A stretch of 64,000 bases of DNA from an uncultured Rothia sp. (GCF_916715725.1 NZ_CAKAPD010000009.1:20479-84478), one strand, 5' to 3'. Shown: positions 8,946 to 18,679, numbered from the stretch's first letter. Program-made: numbers and translations. Notes: generated from the letters alone by a model not told the origin.

Positions 8946-9614
8946 CTACATGTCCACTTCGGCGAGGCCGGTGATTTCCTTGTCCTTGATGTGCGGGATG
9001 GTGGAATTCCAGTTCATCCACGCCTTGACCTGGGCGGCTTCTTCGGGGTTGTTCATGTCTGGCCATCGGTCGTTTTCGATCCTGAATCGGGTCATTGCGA
9101 GGAGGAAATAGTCATCATCGATAGGGCAGAAACTCACAATCCGCGCACCGGATTTTGTCACGAAAGTAACGGTGCCCGGATCTTTATCTTTAAGAGCAGT
9201 CCCCCACTTATATTGGACTGCGTCAATTGCCTTGAGCGGGTAAGAAATCTTACCTAGTGACTCGTCTCCCCTTTCGGTACCATCGGGTGAGATTTTGATG
9301 TAGGTAATAAGGAAATCATCCAAGAAGGCTATAAATAACCACATGATGCAGAATGCCGCAATATCGAAGAAAAGGTGGAATCCCATGCCGCCCAGTAGGT
9401 GCCCTAGAAATACCCCAGCAGGAAACACGAGGGCCCCGGCGCCCAACAGGATGAGGGTGTAAATGCTGCCTCGTTGAATGTATATATTTTCGTCGCGTAG
9501 CTTCTGATCTTGGAGCAGGAGGTTTTTATGGTCGATAACGGAATGGTGGATTCTGTACATCAGCCCAAGGCATAGCACGCCCCATACGGCAGCCATGGTG
9601 TAGGTAATTATCAT
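8946..9614 (-). CDS. Uncharacterised three-helix membrane protein with C-terminal soluble domain
   Basis: 222 residues. Three hydrophobic segments are visible: about residues 2-22, 52-74 and 77-100. The rest (about 105-222) is a soluble domain with alternating strands (GKISYPLKAIDAVQYKW, GTVTFVTKSGARIVSFCPIDD) that reads like a PH-type or bPH2 fold facing the cytoplasm; that fold call is only an impression. It has no recognised homologue by motif. The neighbouring + strand gene at 9884 has the same layout (two helices then a strand-rich domain), so the two may be distant relatives or partners. No terminator is obvious at its 3' end. Confidence 0.6.
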   Translation of the reverse strand: MIITYTMAAVWGVLCLGLMYRIHHSVIDHKNLLLQDQKLRDENIYIQRGSIYTLILLGAGALVFPAGVFLGHLLGGMGFHLFFDIAAFCIMWLFIAFLDDFLITYIKISPDGTERGDESLGKISYPLKAIDAVQYKWGTALKDKDPGTVTFVTKSGARIVSFCPIDDDYFLLAMTRFRIENDRWPDMNNPEEAAQVKAWMNWNSTIPHIKDKEITGLAEVDM

Positions 9615-9883
9615 GGTCGCTTGCTGACCTTTCTATTTATCGGTGATTTGCTGCCTTCCAGCAACGATGCGGAGGGTGCAGGTTTGTTCTCAGAGTAGCC
9701 GAGGAAATCAGGTGGTTAGGCACGGATTCGGGTTATCCGCGGAGTGGTTGCCGAGTCTTCACCGGAGCATTGCGTCGAGTTAACCTCCCGTCCAGATTGG
9801 GTGCGATAGGCTAAGGATGTGCCCGCCACCTCACCGGGGCGAGCACGATTCACCAACCACTACCGCACAAGGACGTACATACT

Positions 9884-10633
9884 GTGAACGCTGCTGAAAC
9901 CGGAACCCTTTGGGGGCTTATCGTTGCCCTGATACCGGGCTACCGCATTAAGCTCGGCAAACCCACCCTGAATAAGAGACAGAAGAGGCCCATCGCGGCG
10001 TTTATCTTCTTCTGGCTTGTAACTATCCTTGGGTTTGTTGGTATGCCACTTATTTGGCTGTCTCTTGGCCTCGGAGATGAGCAACCAGGAACAGAACAAT
10101 TTACGGTTGCAATTTCTGGTCTCATTTTTAGCATCGTGTCTCTTGGCCTGCTGGGCGCTCTCCCACTGAACCACTGCTACGCCTTCTACCTCGAACTACG
10201 CGAGGACCACGTGCGCTGGCGTAATTGGCGGTGGAAGGAACGCACTTTCACCTACCCTTCGATTACGTTCGCCCACGTGGAGAACAATGGCAAGAACGGG
10301 TTCTTGCGCATTGGCAGTACTGAGATGGGTAAGCGTACTTGCAGTTTTGACCCGTATCAGTTTGACGCGACGATTCTCATGGCGCAGGTGCTTTACCGTG
10401 ATGATCATGGGCGTTGGGCTGAGGAGGATGGCCTGGATGTGATGAGCGTGGTTGGGATGTATGGTTCTTCGCGCGATATTTATGCCCAGTTTTATGACTT
10501 GTGTAAGACGAAGTATGTGGTGGGCGTGACGAAGAGTGAGCGTCAGAAGCGTCGCCGTAGGGCTGCGCGTAATAAGGCGCGCAGGTTGGAGCGTCAGCAG
10601 GCGCGTGAAGAGGCACGCCGCGAAAAAGAATGA
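9884..10633 (+). CDS. Uncharacterised membrane protein with highly basic C-terminus
   Basis: 249 residues from GTG 9884, which follows an AAGGACG ribosome site. Two membrane helices (about residues 38-63 and 75-100) are followed by a strand-rich soluble region (YLELREDHVRWRNWRWKERTFTYPSITF) resembling a PH-like domain. The last 35 residues are almost wholly Arg/Lys/Ala/Glu (KSERQKRRRRAARNKARR), a charged helix that could bind RNA, the ribosome or lipid head groups. It is divergent from 8946-9614 and 45 bases upstream of the next small membrane gene, so 9884 and 10679 may be co-transcribed. The function is unknown. Confidence 0.6.
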   Translation: MNAAETGTLWGLIVALIPGYRIKLGKPTLNKRQKRPIAAFIFFWLVTILGFVGMPLIWLSLGLGDEQPGTEQFTVAISGLIFSIVSLGLLGALPLNHCYAFYLELREDHVRWRNWRWKERTFTYPSITFAHVENNGKNGFLRIGSTEMGKRTCSFDPYQFDATILMAQVLYRDDHGRWAEEDGLDVMSVVGMYGSSRDIYAQFYDLCKTKYVVGVTKSERQKRRRRAARNKARRLERQQAREEARREKE

Positions 10634-10678
10634 GTTAGTGAAGCTGTAAATTTCTACGCAGGAAAGAGGTGATTCACG

Positions 10679-11113
10679 GTGAAAAAGAATGTTTCGACGA
10701 AAAGGAACAATTCAAAGAAAAAGAAGAATAAAGTTACCTTCAAAGAGTATCTTCGCAGAAAAGCAGAATATATGTGGAATGATCGCGGTGTCATCATATT
10801 TTTCGTAGGATTTATTGCCGTATTGGGATTTATATATTTCATGACTCATTACAACCCGAATAATAACTCTGAAATATGCACTATCGAGTCGGTTGAAATC
10901 ATTGAGCATGAGGACCCCTACGCAATCTCCGGTGAATTCGAGACGGAAGAGTGCGGAACCATCACAATGTGGCACGCTCCAGATGGCGAACGTATCTACC
11001 CTTACCTCAACAGTATCGAGGCGGGTAAGAAATATAGGGCTTATAAGTCCTTCGATACCCGTAACGATGAAACAGGCTTCACTGCCATCCGCTTTGAAGA
11101 AATCAAAGAATAA
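10679..11113 (+). CDS. Uncharacterised single-pass membrane protein, AT-rich gene
   Basis: 144 residues from GTG 10679, after a good AGGAAAGAGGTG ribosome site. It starts with a very basic cytoplasmic stretch (KKNVSTKRNNSKKKKNK), then a single helix near residues 38-58 (VIIFFVGFIAVLGFIYFM), then an acidic extracytoplasmic domain with two Cys (ICTIES, EECGTI) that could form a disulfide. Base composition and codon use (AAA, AAT, ATA, TTT) are clearly more AT-rich than neighbours, which suggests recent acquisition or low expression. A terminator follows 20 bases after the stop. I recognise no family. Confidence 0.6.
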   Translation: MKKNVSTKRNNSKKKKNKVTFKEYLRRKAEYMWNDRGVIIFFVGFIAVLGFIYFMTHYNPNNNSEICTIESVEIIEHEDPYAISGEFETEECGTITMWHAPDGERIYPYLNSIEAGKKYRAYKSFDTRNDETGFTAIRFEEIKE

Positions 11114-11134
11114 CAACCTCATAAACTAAAAATA

Positions 11135-11177
11135 AAGCCCCCGCAGCCGAGAGTCATCCTCTCAGCCGCGGGGGCTT
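11135..11177. terminator. Bidirectional terminator between convergent genes
   Basis: AAGCCCCCGC (11135-11144) pairs with GCGGGGGCTT (11168-11177). The inner GAGAG/CTCTC pair extends the stem. It serves both the small membrane gene (+) and the anchored-repeat gene (-). Confidence 0.8.
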
Positions 11178-11209
11178 CACCGTATCAGCGCATCCTCACG
11201 CGGCGAACA

Positions 11210-14200
11210 CTAGGAGGAGCGGCGGCGAGAACGCAGCACCATCACAGTACCCGCACCCAACACCAGCGCACCGCCCACAGCCACAGACACCGCACCAAAA
11301 CCAGTACGCGCCAGGCCACCCTGCTGAGCGCCACCCGAAGAAGCAGACGCACCAGACTGACCCAGGGAGCCGCCACCGGTACCACCGCCGGAGACACCGC
11401 CCGGGTACACGCCGCCAGCAGAACCATCAGCCGAACCGTCAGAGGAGCCCTGAGCGTTCACGCCACCGGCGGCACCAGAAGCACCAGCCTGACCGGACTG
11501 ACCAGCCTGCGCGGCACCGGACTGACCCGACTGACCAGCCTGACCGGAACCAGCATTACCGCCAGCACCGCCCGGGGTTGCCGAATCCACACGGCGCACA
11601 CCGCTAAAGTCATCCGACGCAGCGTTCGGGTCCTTCGGCACGGCAGTCTCAAACGAGCACGCATCCGACGCCTTCTTGCCCACAGCAACCGCAAGCTGCT
11701 GCACCGGGCTGTTCACCTCAGTACCATCAGCCAGGGTCGCGGAATAGTGCACGTCAAACATGTACTGGCCGGGCTCAGAGAACACCCAGTTCGCGTGCGC
11801 GTGCGTCGCGTAATCAATGTCGATCGTGGTCTTGCCGGTCGTCGAATCCAGCAGCACATCCGCACCATTCAGCGACTCAGTGAACATGCCGAAGCGTGCA
11901 CCCTCAGGCATGACCTTCGGCACCACGTGCAGGCGCACCGGGCCGCGCAGCTGGCTGTAGTCAATATCCTGCGTGTTGTAGCCGGGCCAAGGCAGGCCGC
12001 TCTGCTGAGTCTGCGGCAGACCGTAGAACGCGGTACCGACCGGGCCCATGAAGTTCAGCTTCTCATCAGCCATACGTTCAGTGCGTACACGGCGGGCGTT
12101 CTCGCTGACCGTCCACACGACCGAATCAAGCGGGCGCACCGTCGAATCGGCGTCAATGATGCCGCTGTCATCACGCAGACCCACGGACAGCTGACGGTCC
12201 TTCAGGGTCGCCTGAATGTCCAGGTGGCCGTGCGAAATCTTGGCGCGGCCGTCAATCTGACCGGGCACGCACTGGTTACCGGGGGTTCCGGGGGTCGACG
12301 GCTGAGCAGACGGTGCCGGGCTAGTCGGAGCAGGTGCGCTCGGGGTCGGGTTTGCGGGCGCGGGGCTGCTCGGAGCCGGACTGGAGGGCGCCGGAGCAGG
12401 TGCGCTCGGCTCTGCGGAGGCGGTCGGCACCGCAGGCACGGTCGGAACCTCGCTGGGGGACACCGACGGAACGGTGCTGGGCTCAGCGGTCGGAGCCTCG
12501 GAAGGAGCCTCGCTCGGCTCAGCAGAAGGTTCAGCAGAGGGCGCGACGGTAGGCTCAGCGCTCGGCGACGGATCCACCGGAGCAGGCTTCGGCGCATCGC
12601 TAATGGGTGCGCTATCGGGAGCCAGCGCACCGTGCGCAGTGTACTTCGTACCCGGCTCGTAGTTCGCCGCAACCTCAGTGGTGGAGGCGGAAGCGTTCAT
12701 GTCCGGGTGGGTCAGCATCTTCACGCGCAGAGCCGTGCCCTTGTAGAACGACTCGTCACGGAAGGTAAAGCGCGCCACGCCATCCTCGACGGAGCCTTCC
12801 AGGTCGAGGTACGGGTAGACCGGGTCATCCTGGGCGTAGAAGCCGCCACGCATGAAGCCGCGCACCTTCGGGTCCTTGAAGCGGACCTCAACGGTGCTGA
12901 AGCCGTTGCCGTTCGGGGTGACGGTCACGTCGTAGTCCATGCTGGTCGGCGTGTACTGCTCAGTGCTGAGCACGGTGTTCGCCTGATCCGGGATTTCTTC
13001 GGGCCAGGAGCCGTTACCATCGTCGCTGTACACGCTCTCAGCCTTACCGGGCTCGTAGGCGAGCTTGTGCGAGATCCAGCGGGACGCCTCCGCGCTGTTC
13101 GCATCGGAAATGTCCGGGGTGAAGACCGCCTGCAGCTGGGAGCCCTCGCTACCGAGCATTTCAGACCAGGTGGCGGTACCGTTCACGACCGGCAGGTCAG
13201 TCAGGAAGTAGCCGTTGTTGTACAGGGTCAGGGTGCCCTTGAGGTTCTTGTTCGCGGCGGTGAAGGTGATGTCGCTGAGCTTGTCGTCGGCATCCTTGTT
13301 CTTAGCCGGGTCGGCGTCCAGGCGGTGCGGTGCCACGGACAGCACGTACTTTGCGGCGTCCAGGTCACCGACGGGTGCCGCGTTGTAGCGGTCGACCGTG
13401 GGCACGGCGGTGGGGGTGCCGTCACCGAGCACGGGCTGCATGCCGCCAACCTGCCAGACCAGCTTCGACGGCTTGGAGCTAATGATGCGGCCGTCGGTGG
13501 AGCGCGCCACGGTGCGGTAGGTGACCACGTAGCGGCCGGGGCGGGTGAAGGTCGTGGTGTTGTGGGTGTGGCTACCCTTGTCGAGCAGCCAGGAGTGCCA
13601 GCCGGTCGAACTGCTGGAGAGCATGCGGTACACGTCGGCGGGGGCGTCGTCCGGGTTGTAGCGGAAGAGCTCCATGCGGCCGGGGCCCTCAACGGAGAGA
13701 ATGTCGGTAGCGAACACGCCGTCACGGAAACGCTCGGTGGGCACCTTCGTGGATGCGCCCAGGCCAGCCCAGATGGGGTCCTGGTTGCCGTAGGTCAGGT
13801 GCGGTGCCATGTAGAGGGTCTGGCCGGGTTCGCCGAGGAACGCCAGGGAGGGCGAGTCGCCCAGGGTCATGGTGTACTGCGACTTGCCGTCCCTGGTGCT
13901 GTAGCCCTTGCCGACCCAGTTGACGGTCTTGTCCAGTTCGTAGGTGTCTGCGCCGGTCTTGTAGGGGTTCGCCTCGTTCATGAGGACGAAGGTGCCGTTC
14001 TGCTCGTCCCAGTATGCCTTGGGGGCGTCAACGTGGCCCTTGGTGGTGACGATTTTGCCGTCGTCGGGGCCTGCTGCGGCGGGGCTGGAGGGGGCTGCGC
14101 CGGCGAGCGCGAGCAGTGCTGCGGCGGAGAGGAATGCGGCTGCGCGGCGGAGGGCGGGCTTGCCGCCGGGGATGAAGAGCGCGGGGGTGTGTGTGGTGAC

Positions 14201-14230
14201 CCGTCGTTGGGTCTGCTTCTGAGAGCTCAT
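11210..14230 (-). CDS. Sortase-anchored choice-of-anchor M repeat surface protein
   Basis: 1006 residues. ATG 14230 is chosen because AGAAAGG lies 6-12 bases upstream; the 19-codon upstream extension has no such site. The N-terminus has a signal sequence (about residues 30-55). Two choice-of-anchor M domains (the TIGR03769 actinobacterial repeat) are visible. The first is near residues 65-265 (GHVDAP, SHTHNTTTFTRPGRYVV); the second near 650-860 (HGHLDIQA, LPWPGYNTQD, HAHANWVFSEPGQY). Between them lies a different strand-rich region and a Pro/Ser/Ala/Glu spacer. A Gly/Ser/Ala-rich region precedes the sorting signal LARTG (973-977), a hydrophobic helix and an RSRRRSS tail. It is divergent from the metal ABC operon, whose products share the repeat, so it probably helps capture metal or haem at the wall. 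LAxTG fits the class E sortase at 57.6 kb. Confidence 0.85.
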   Translation of the reverse strand: MSSQKQTQRRVTTHTPALFIPGGKPALRRAAAFLSAAALLALAGAAPSSPAAAGPDDGKIVTTKGHVDAPKAYWDEQNGTFVLMNEANPYKTGADTYELDKTVNWVGKGYSTRDGKSQYTMTLGDSPSLAFLGEPGQTLYMAPHLTYGNQDPIWAGLGASTKVPTERFRDGVFATDILSVEGPGRMELFRYNPDDAPADVYRMLSSSSTGWHSWLLDKGSHTHNTTTFTRPGRYVVTYRTVARSTDGRIISSKPSKLVWQVGGMQPVLGDGTPTAVPTVDRYNAAPVGDLDAAKYVLSVAPHRLDADPAKNKDADDKLSDITFTAANKNLKGTLTLYNNGYFLTDLPVVNGTATWSEMLGSEGSQLQAVFTPDISDANSAEASRWISHKLAYEPGKAESVYSDDGNGSWPEEIPDQANTVLSTEQYTPTSMDYDVTVTPNGNGFSTVEVRFKDPKVRGFMRGGFYAQDDPVYPYLDLEGSVEDGVARFTFRDESFYKGTALRVKMLTHPDMNASASTTEVAANYEPGTKYTAHGALAPDSAPISDAPKPAPVDPSPSAEPTVAPSAEPSAEPSEAPSEAPTAEPSTVPSVSPSEVPTVPAVPTASAEPSAPAPAPSSPAPSSPAPANPTPSAPAPTSPAPSAQPSTPGTPGNQCVPGQIDGRAKISHGHLDIQATLKDRQLSVGLRDDSGIIDADSTVRPLDSVVWTVSENARRVRTERMADEKLNFMGPVGTAFYGLPQTQQSGLPWPGYNTQDIDYSQLRGPVRLHVVPKVMPEGARFGMFTESLNGADVLLDSTTGKTTIDIDYATHAHANWVFSEPGQYMFDVHYSATLADGTEVNSPVQQLAVAVGKKASDACSFETAVPKDPNAASDDFSGVRRVDSATPGGAGGNAGSGQAGQSGQSGAAQAGQSGQAGASGAAGGVNAQGSSDGSADGSAGGVYPGGVSGGGTGGGSLGQSGASASSGGAQQGGLARTGFGAVSVAVGGALVLGAGTVMVLRSRRRSS

Positions 14231-14504
14231 GACAACCTTTCTCATTTTTCTATTTCTTAGCGTAGCGCTTTTGCAAATAATTGTCATTTAGAACCTAAGT
14301 GAGTATAGTGATTCTCAGAAACACGTGTGCGCCGAGGCGCGCCCAAAAACGCACACCACGTACATCCACAAAGAGAAAAACACGGCAGAGCGCACCCCGG
14401 ACGCAGGGGAGAAACCGGCAACAGGCCGCCGGGCCCAGCACCGGGCAAGCCCCGAAAGCAACGGGCAACGCGCCAGCCAACGAGCAGTCATCCAAGGAGC
14501 CACC
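14231..14504. promoter_or_regulatory. Divergent promoter region of the anchored-repeat locus
   Basis: 274 bases between divergent genes. The AT-rich part (about 14260-14320) holds an imperfect palindrome around AAATAATTGTCATTT, loosely like a Zur/Fur-type box. A second inverted repeat, TGAG-N10-CTCA, lies at about 14300-14317. The distal part (14330-14490) is GC-rich untranslated leader of the + operon. The Zur reading is inference from the metal-uptake context. Confidence 0.35.
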
Positions 14505-16847
14505 ATGCAAGGACGCACCAAACCTCTGAGCCTACTCAGCGCAACCACCCTCGGATGCACCCTCGCACTCGGGGCACCCCTCGCCCTCCCCCAGGTCGGC
14601 ACCTTCACCGCCGCACAGGCGCAGGAAAACCAGGCGCAGGAAAACCAGACCGGCACCCAGGCAGGCACCGAGTCGCGCAGCTACGTCAACTACGAAGGCG
14701 ACTACGTCATCGCGGGCGTACACACCGAAATGCTCAACGCATTCCTCGACGGCAACCAGTTCACCCTCGCCACCCTCGCAGACACCGGCCCCGGCCAGCA
14801 GGGACGATTCAACCCCGCCCGCACCGTCTTCCACCTGCCCGACGTCGAGGATGCACACACCAAGGTCGTAGCAGGCTACGACTATATTGCCCCCGAAGGC
14901 AAGGACATCTTCTACATTCCCTCCACCCGCACCCGCGGCCTGCTCTACCCCGGCCTCGGTGCGGAAGGAATCCGCCCCGGCGCACTCAAGGACAACACCA
15001 TCAACCTTGAACTCGTGCGCAGCAGCGTACCCGAAGGCGGCCGCGCCGAGGTCTTCACCGAATCCGGCCGCGACAACCCGCGCGTCTTCAGCACCAACGA
15101 CCAGCTCGCACCGCACACCATCACCGCTGGCGGCCACGAGCACCTCAGCTGGGCATTCACCCGCAAGGGCATCTACCAGCTGACGTTCCGCGCCACCGCA
15201 ACCCTTGCCGACGGCACCCCGGTCAGCTCCGAGGCAACCTACACCATCGCCGTGGGCACTAACGCTGAGGAAGGCTTCAAGCTCCTGAACGCGCAGAACG
15301 CCGCGAAGGAAGCCACCAGCGAGGCAACGAAGGAAGCGACCGAAACCCCCGAGGCGACCTCCACCGCCACCGAGAGCACCACCGGCACCCCCAGCGCATC
15401 TACTTCCGCAAGTGCTGAGACGAGTGCATCTGCCGAGGCGAGCGCATCCACCGGTATTCGCCGCGTGGATGGATCCGTGAACGGTCAGAACGCCGCGCAG
15501 GTGACCGACCCGAACGGCGCGAAAGCGGCGGCAAATGGTGAGCAGGCATCCCAGGGCGGATCCGGTGTAACCGCCATCAGCGGCACCGACAACACCAATA
15601 ACGGCTCCGACAAGGGTGAAAACAAGGACGGCAACGCCACCAGCGCGAAGGGATCCAGCGTGAAGGGCTCCAACGCCCAGAACATCAGCGCACCCAGCAA
15701 CGGCGGCGGCATTACCGGCAACGGCGTACTGTCCTCCGGTCTGCCCGGTAGCCTGAACCAGCAGTGCATCGCCACCGAGGTTCCCGCCGAAGATGCCAAG
15801 GATAGCAAGGACGCTCAGAAGGACAACAAGCAGAGCAACCAGGCAGCCCAGGCACCGACCAGCATCCCCACCCTCGCTGTTGTCAACACCGCTGAGCACA
15901 GCGGCCGTGAAGAAGTCACCCACGGCCACTTCGACGTAGGCCCGATCCTCAACGGCGGCAACCTCACCAGCAGCGTGAAGGACGACCGCACCAGCCCCGC
16001 CCGCCACGTCTCCCCCGGCGCCCTCGAGTTCGTACTCAATGACGCCGCGAAGATCAACCTGCCCGCAGGCATGGAGAACATCGCCCCGGCGGGCACCCCC
16101 GTGCACATGATCGGTGCAACCCAGCAGCAGGGCGTGCCCTGGCTCGGCTGGAGCACCCAGGACCCCGAACTGCTCAAGCAGCTCGACGGCCCCGTCACCA
16201 TGAGCCTCAACGGTTTTGAGGGCCCCGGCACCATGTCCACCTTCCTCTCCGGCAACTTCGGTTCCGCCGGTCAGCAGGTCTTCGATTCGCGTAGCGGCGG
16301 CTCCTTCCAGGTGCCCGCAAACACCCACCAGCACAGCAACTGGGTGTTCACCGCTGAGGGTCGCTACACCGTGACCATCGGCTGGACTGTACGCCTGAAG
16401 AACGGCCAGCAGGTCAGCAGCGAATCGGTTCTGCACTTCACCGTCGGCAACCCCGATAACGCCCCGGCAAGCAACAACGCGCAGGGTGCGGCAGACACCA
16501 AGCAGGACGGCGGCAACGCTAACAGCGCTAACGGCGCCAACAACGGCGGCGAGAAGAGCACCGCAAAGAACCCCGTCAACGGCACCGTAGACGAAGCCAC
16601 CGGCATCGTCACCAAGCCCGACGGATCCAAGGTGCGCATCATCGGTAAGACCGCCTCCGGTGAGGATTGCGCCCTGACCAGCCAGGAACTCGCCAACGCC
16701 CAGAAGGCAGCCGCCGCAGGTAAGCTGCCGAACACCGGTGTGGTCATCGACCCGTTCATGGTCAGCACCTCCATTCTGGCGCTGGCACTCGGTGCCATGA
16801 TTCTGCGTTCGGCACGCCGAAAGGGACGCCGCGGTGGCACCGCATAG
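14505..16847 (+). CDS. Anchored-repeat ABC transporter-associated wall protein (LPNTG)
   Basis: 780 residues from ATG 14505, preceded by AAGGAG. It has a signal peptide of about 39 residues ending AQA. Two choice-of-anchor M domains are visible. One spans about residues 65-260 (YVIAGVHTEM, GGHEHLSWAFTRKGIY); the other about 465-655 (THGHFDVGPI, VPWLGWSTQD, NTHQHSNWVFTAEGRY). They are separated by a long Ser/Thr/Ala/Asn-rich spacer. The C-terminus has the sorting signal LPNTG (741-745), a hydrophobic helix and a basic tail. This matches the family described as the ABC transporter-associated repeat protein (TIGR03773-like). It is first in an operon whose next genes overlap or abut, so its likely job is to capture the transporter's ligand, probably a divalent metal, at the cell wall. 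Confidence 0.87.
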   Translation: MQGRTKPLSLLSATTLGCTLALGAPLALPQVGTFTAAQAQENQAQENQTGTQAGTESRSYVNYEGDYVIAGVHTEMLNAFLDGNQFTLATLADTGPGQQGRFNPARTVFHLPDVEDAHTKVVAGYDYIAPEGKDIFYIPSTRTRGLLYPGLGAEGIRPGALKDNTINLELVRSSVPEGGRAEVFTESGRDNPRVFSTNDQLAPHTITAGGHEHLSWAFTRKGIYQLTFRATATLADGTPVSSEATYTIAVGTNAEEGFKLLNAQNAAKEATSEATKEATETPEATSTATESTTGTPSASTSASAETSASAEASASTGIRRVDGSVNGQNAAQVTDPNGAKAAANGEQASQGGSGVTAISGTDNTNNGSDKGENKDGNATSAKGSSVKGSNAQNISAPSNGGGITGNGVLSSGLPGSLNQQCIATEVPAEDAKDSKDAQKDNKQSNQAAQAPTSIPTLAVVNTAEHSGREEVTHGHFDVGPILNGGNLTSSVKDDRTSPARHVSPGALEFVLNDAAKINLPAGMENIAPAGTPVHMIGATQQQGVPWLGWSTQDPELLKQLDGPVTMSLNGFEGPGTMSTFLSGNFGSAGQQVFDSRSGGSFQVPANTHQHSNWVFTAEGRYTVTIGWTVRLKNGQQVSSESVLHFTVGNPDNAPASNNAQGAADTKQDGGNANSANGANNGGEKSTAKNPVNGTVDEATGIVTKPDGSKVRIIGKTASGEDCALTSQELANAQKAAAAGKLPNTGVVIDPFMVSTSILALALGAMILRSARRKGRRGGTA

Positions 16848-18585
16848 CGGGCATACCGGCAAGGGGTCACACGCCTATAGTCGACGCGCCGCCCTCACCC
16901 TCGCCTCCCGCATTGCGGCAGGTGCCGGGGTGGGGGCTGGCGCCTTCGCGCTGAGCGGATGCGCCACCACCGAGAACGCCTCCTCCGACCGGATGCGCGT
17001 GGTCGCCACGACCCCGATTCTGGCGGACTTGGCGCAGCAGATTGCAGGAGAGCGCGCCAGCGTGCACTCCCTCGTGCCTGCCGGTGCCGACCCGCACTCG
17101 TATGAGCCGAGCCTGCGCGATATCCGCGATGTCGCCTACGCCCGTTGCGCCCTGACGAACGGCCTGCTGCTGGAGCAGCGTAAGCTCTCCAAAATGGTTG
17201 AGGCGAATCTGCCTGCCGGGGTCGTGTCCGTGGCGGTTGCGGAGAAGATTGAGCAGTACGGCGGCAAGCTGGAAGCCATTGTTGAGGACGCTTCCCTGGA
17301 CTCCATCTGGCTGGGTTTGCGTGTTGAAGAGGGCGGGCAGAACGAGTCTGCACCCGCCGATTCTTCGGATGCCGGCATGCGCTTTGAGGTGCAGAGCGTG
17401 CGGGCGCGCACCGCCACCGATTCGTCAAATGCGCAGTTGGCGGCATTCATTACGCAGACCTTCGGCGCGGTGGAGATGCTGTGCGATTCGCACGCGCGCG
17501 GCGTGAACCTCACCCGTGAGGGGGACACCGCGATCCGCACCGGCGATATGGGTTCGCTGGAGCTTCCCCTACAGGCGCATACGCACCTGTCCTGGGCGTT
17601 TAGTGATGCCGGCGAGTACGCGATTGAGCTGAGTGCCACCGCGGTCAACGCCCCGGAGTCGGTGCGTTCTTCGCGCGGAACCCTGTACTGCGCGGTCGGT
17701 CGCGACCCGCAAGAGCTGGTGGACCGCCTAGCGAAGGAACAGAACGTTTCTACCTCGGACATCAAGGTTCTTTCCGCAGGTCACGCCGATATTACGGCAC
17801 GCACCGGCGACGGCAGGCTCGTACTCCGTGCGGACTCCTCCCAGGGCGCCGTCGAGCACGAACTGAACCGCACCGTGGTCGCGGTCCCCTCCCGCACCCT
17901 GCAGGAGGTGCCCGCAGGCGGTAGCTACCGTTTCCTGCGCTCGGGCGCTTCGGAGCATCGCGGCCAGGTGTACCTGCTGGCGCAGGCCGTTCTGGGCAAG
18001 CACGTGCACGGCGAAATCGACCCGCACATTTGGCATTCAGTGCCGAACGCGAAGGCGAGCGTGCAGGTCATCCGCGATGCGCTCACCTCCGCCGACCCGG
18101 CGGGTGCGAGCGAGTACGCGACCCGCACCGAGCAGGTCGTCAAGGAGCTCGATGCCCTGGATGCTCAGCTACGTCAGGTGTACGGTGCCCTGCCGGAGGC
18201 GGCACGCAACCTGGTCACCACGCACGACGGCTACCGCTACCTGGCGAGCACCTACGGACTGCACATTGCCGGTTTTGTGAGTGCCAGTGCCAGTGGTGAG
18301 CCGAGTATTCAGCAGCGTCAGCGCCTGCGCCGCACGGTCGAGGATCTGAAGGTTCCGGCGATTTACCTGGATAAGTCCACGGCGATGCGTTCACCGGTTC
18401 TGACGGAGTTGGCTCGGGAGGCGCAGGTGCGTACCGGGGTGCTCTATTCGGACACTCTGGATGCGCAGGCTCCTCACTACGCGCAGATGATGTTGGCGAA
18501 TGCTCACACGATTGCGCTGTGTTCTGGGGCTAGTTCTGGCGGCGATTCTTCGGGCGCTAGCTGCTCGGAGGCGAGCACCTCGTAA
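16834..18585 (+). CDS. Anchored-repeat type metal ABC transporter substrate-binding lipoprotein
   Basis: 583 residues from GTG 16834, overlapping the previous gene by 14 bases, with AAGGGACG upstream. It has a Tat-like start (YSRRAALTLA) and a lipobox Cys43 (ALSGC). It is a ZnuA/TroA-type cluster A-I binding protein: His88 in GADPHSYEP, the acidic/His loop HVHGEIDPHIWHSVPN, and VTTHDGYRYLASTYGL. Between the first lobe and HVHGE lies an insertion of about 240 residues. It contains the end of one choice-of-anchor M repeat (QAHTHLSWAFSDAGEYAIEL) and the start of another (SAGHADITARTGDGRLVL). That architecture is what defines the TIGR03772-type binding protein. It probably hands Zn or Mn from the wall repeats to the permease. 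Confidence 0.87.
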   Translation: MAPHSGHTGKGSHAYSRRAALTLASRIAAGAGVGAGAFALSGCATTENASSDRMRVVATTPILADLAQQIAGERASVHSLVPAGADPHSYEPSLRDIRDVAYARCALTNGLLLEQRKLSKMVEANLPAGVVSVAVAEKIEQYGGKLEAIVEDASLDSIWLGLRVEEGGQNESAPADSSDAGMRFEVQSVRARTATDSSNAQLAAFITQTFGAVEMLCDSHARGVNLTREGDTAIRTGDMGSLELPLQAHTHLSWAFSDAGEYAIELSATAVNAPESVRSSRGTLYCAVGRDPQELVDRLAKEQNVSTSDIKVLSAGHADITARTGDGRLVLRADSSQGAVEHELNRTVVAVPSRTLQEVPAGGSYRFLRSGASEHRGQVYLLAQAVLGKHVHGEIDPHIWHSVPNAKASVQVIRDALTSADPAGASEYATRTEQVVKELDALDAQLRQVYGALPEAARNLVTTHDGYRYLASTYGLHIAGFVSASASGEPSIQQRQRLRRTVEDLKVPAIYLDKSTAMRSPVLTELAREAQVRTGVLYSDTLDAQAPHYAQMMLANAHTIALCSGASSGGDSSGASCSEASTS

Positions 18586-18679
18586 CCCGGTTTTTAAGCT
18601 ACCCACAAGCACATATAGCCGTATCAGCATATAGATAATCTTTCACACACCACCTAGGTCATGATTCAAGGAAGTCCTC

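Noticed and set aside
11747..14260. 837-codon open frame on the + strand opposite the anchored-repeat protein
   Set aside because: Shadow of the LARTG protein, which has signal peptide, repeats and sorting signal; the + frame shows only Gly/Arg/Val/His bias.
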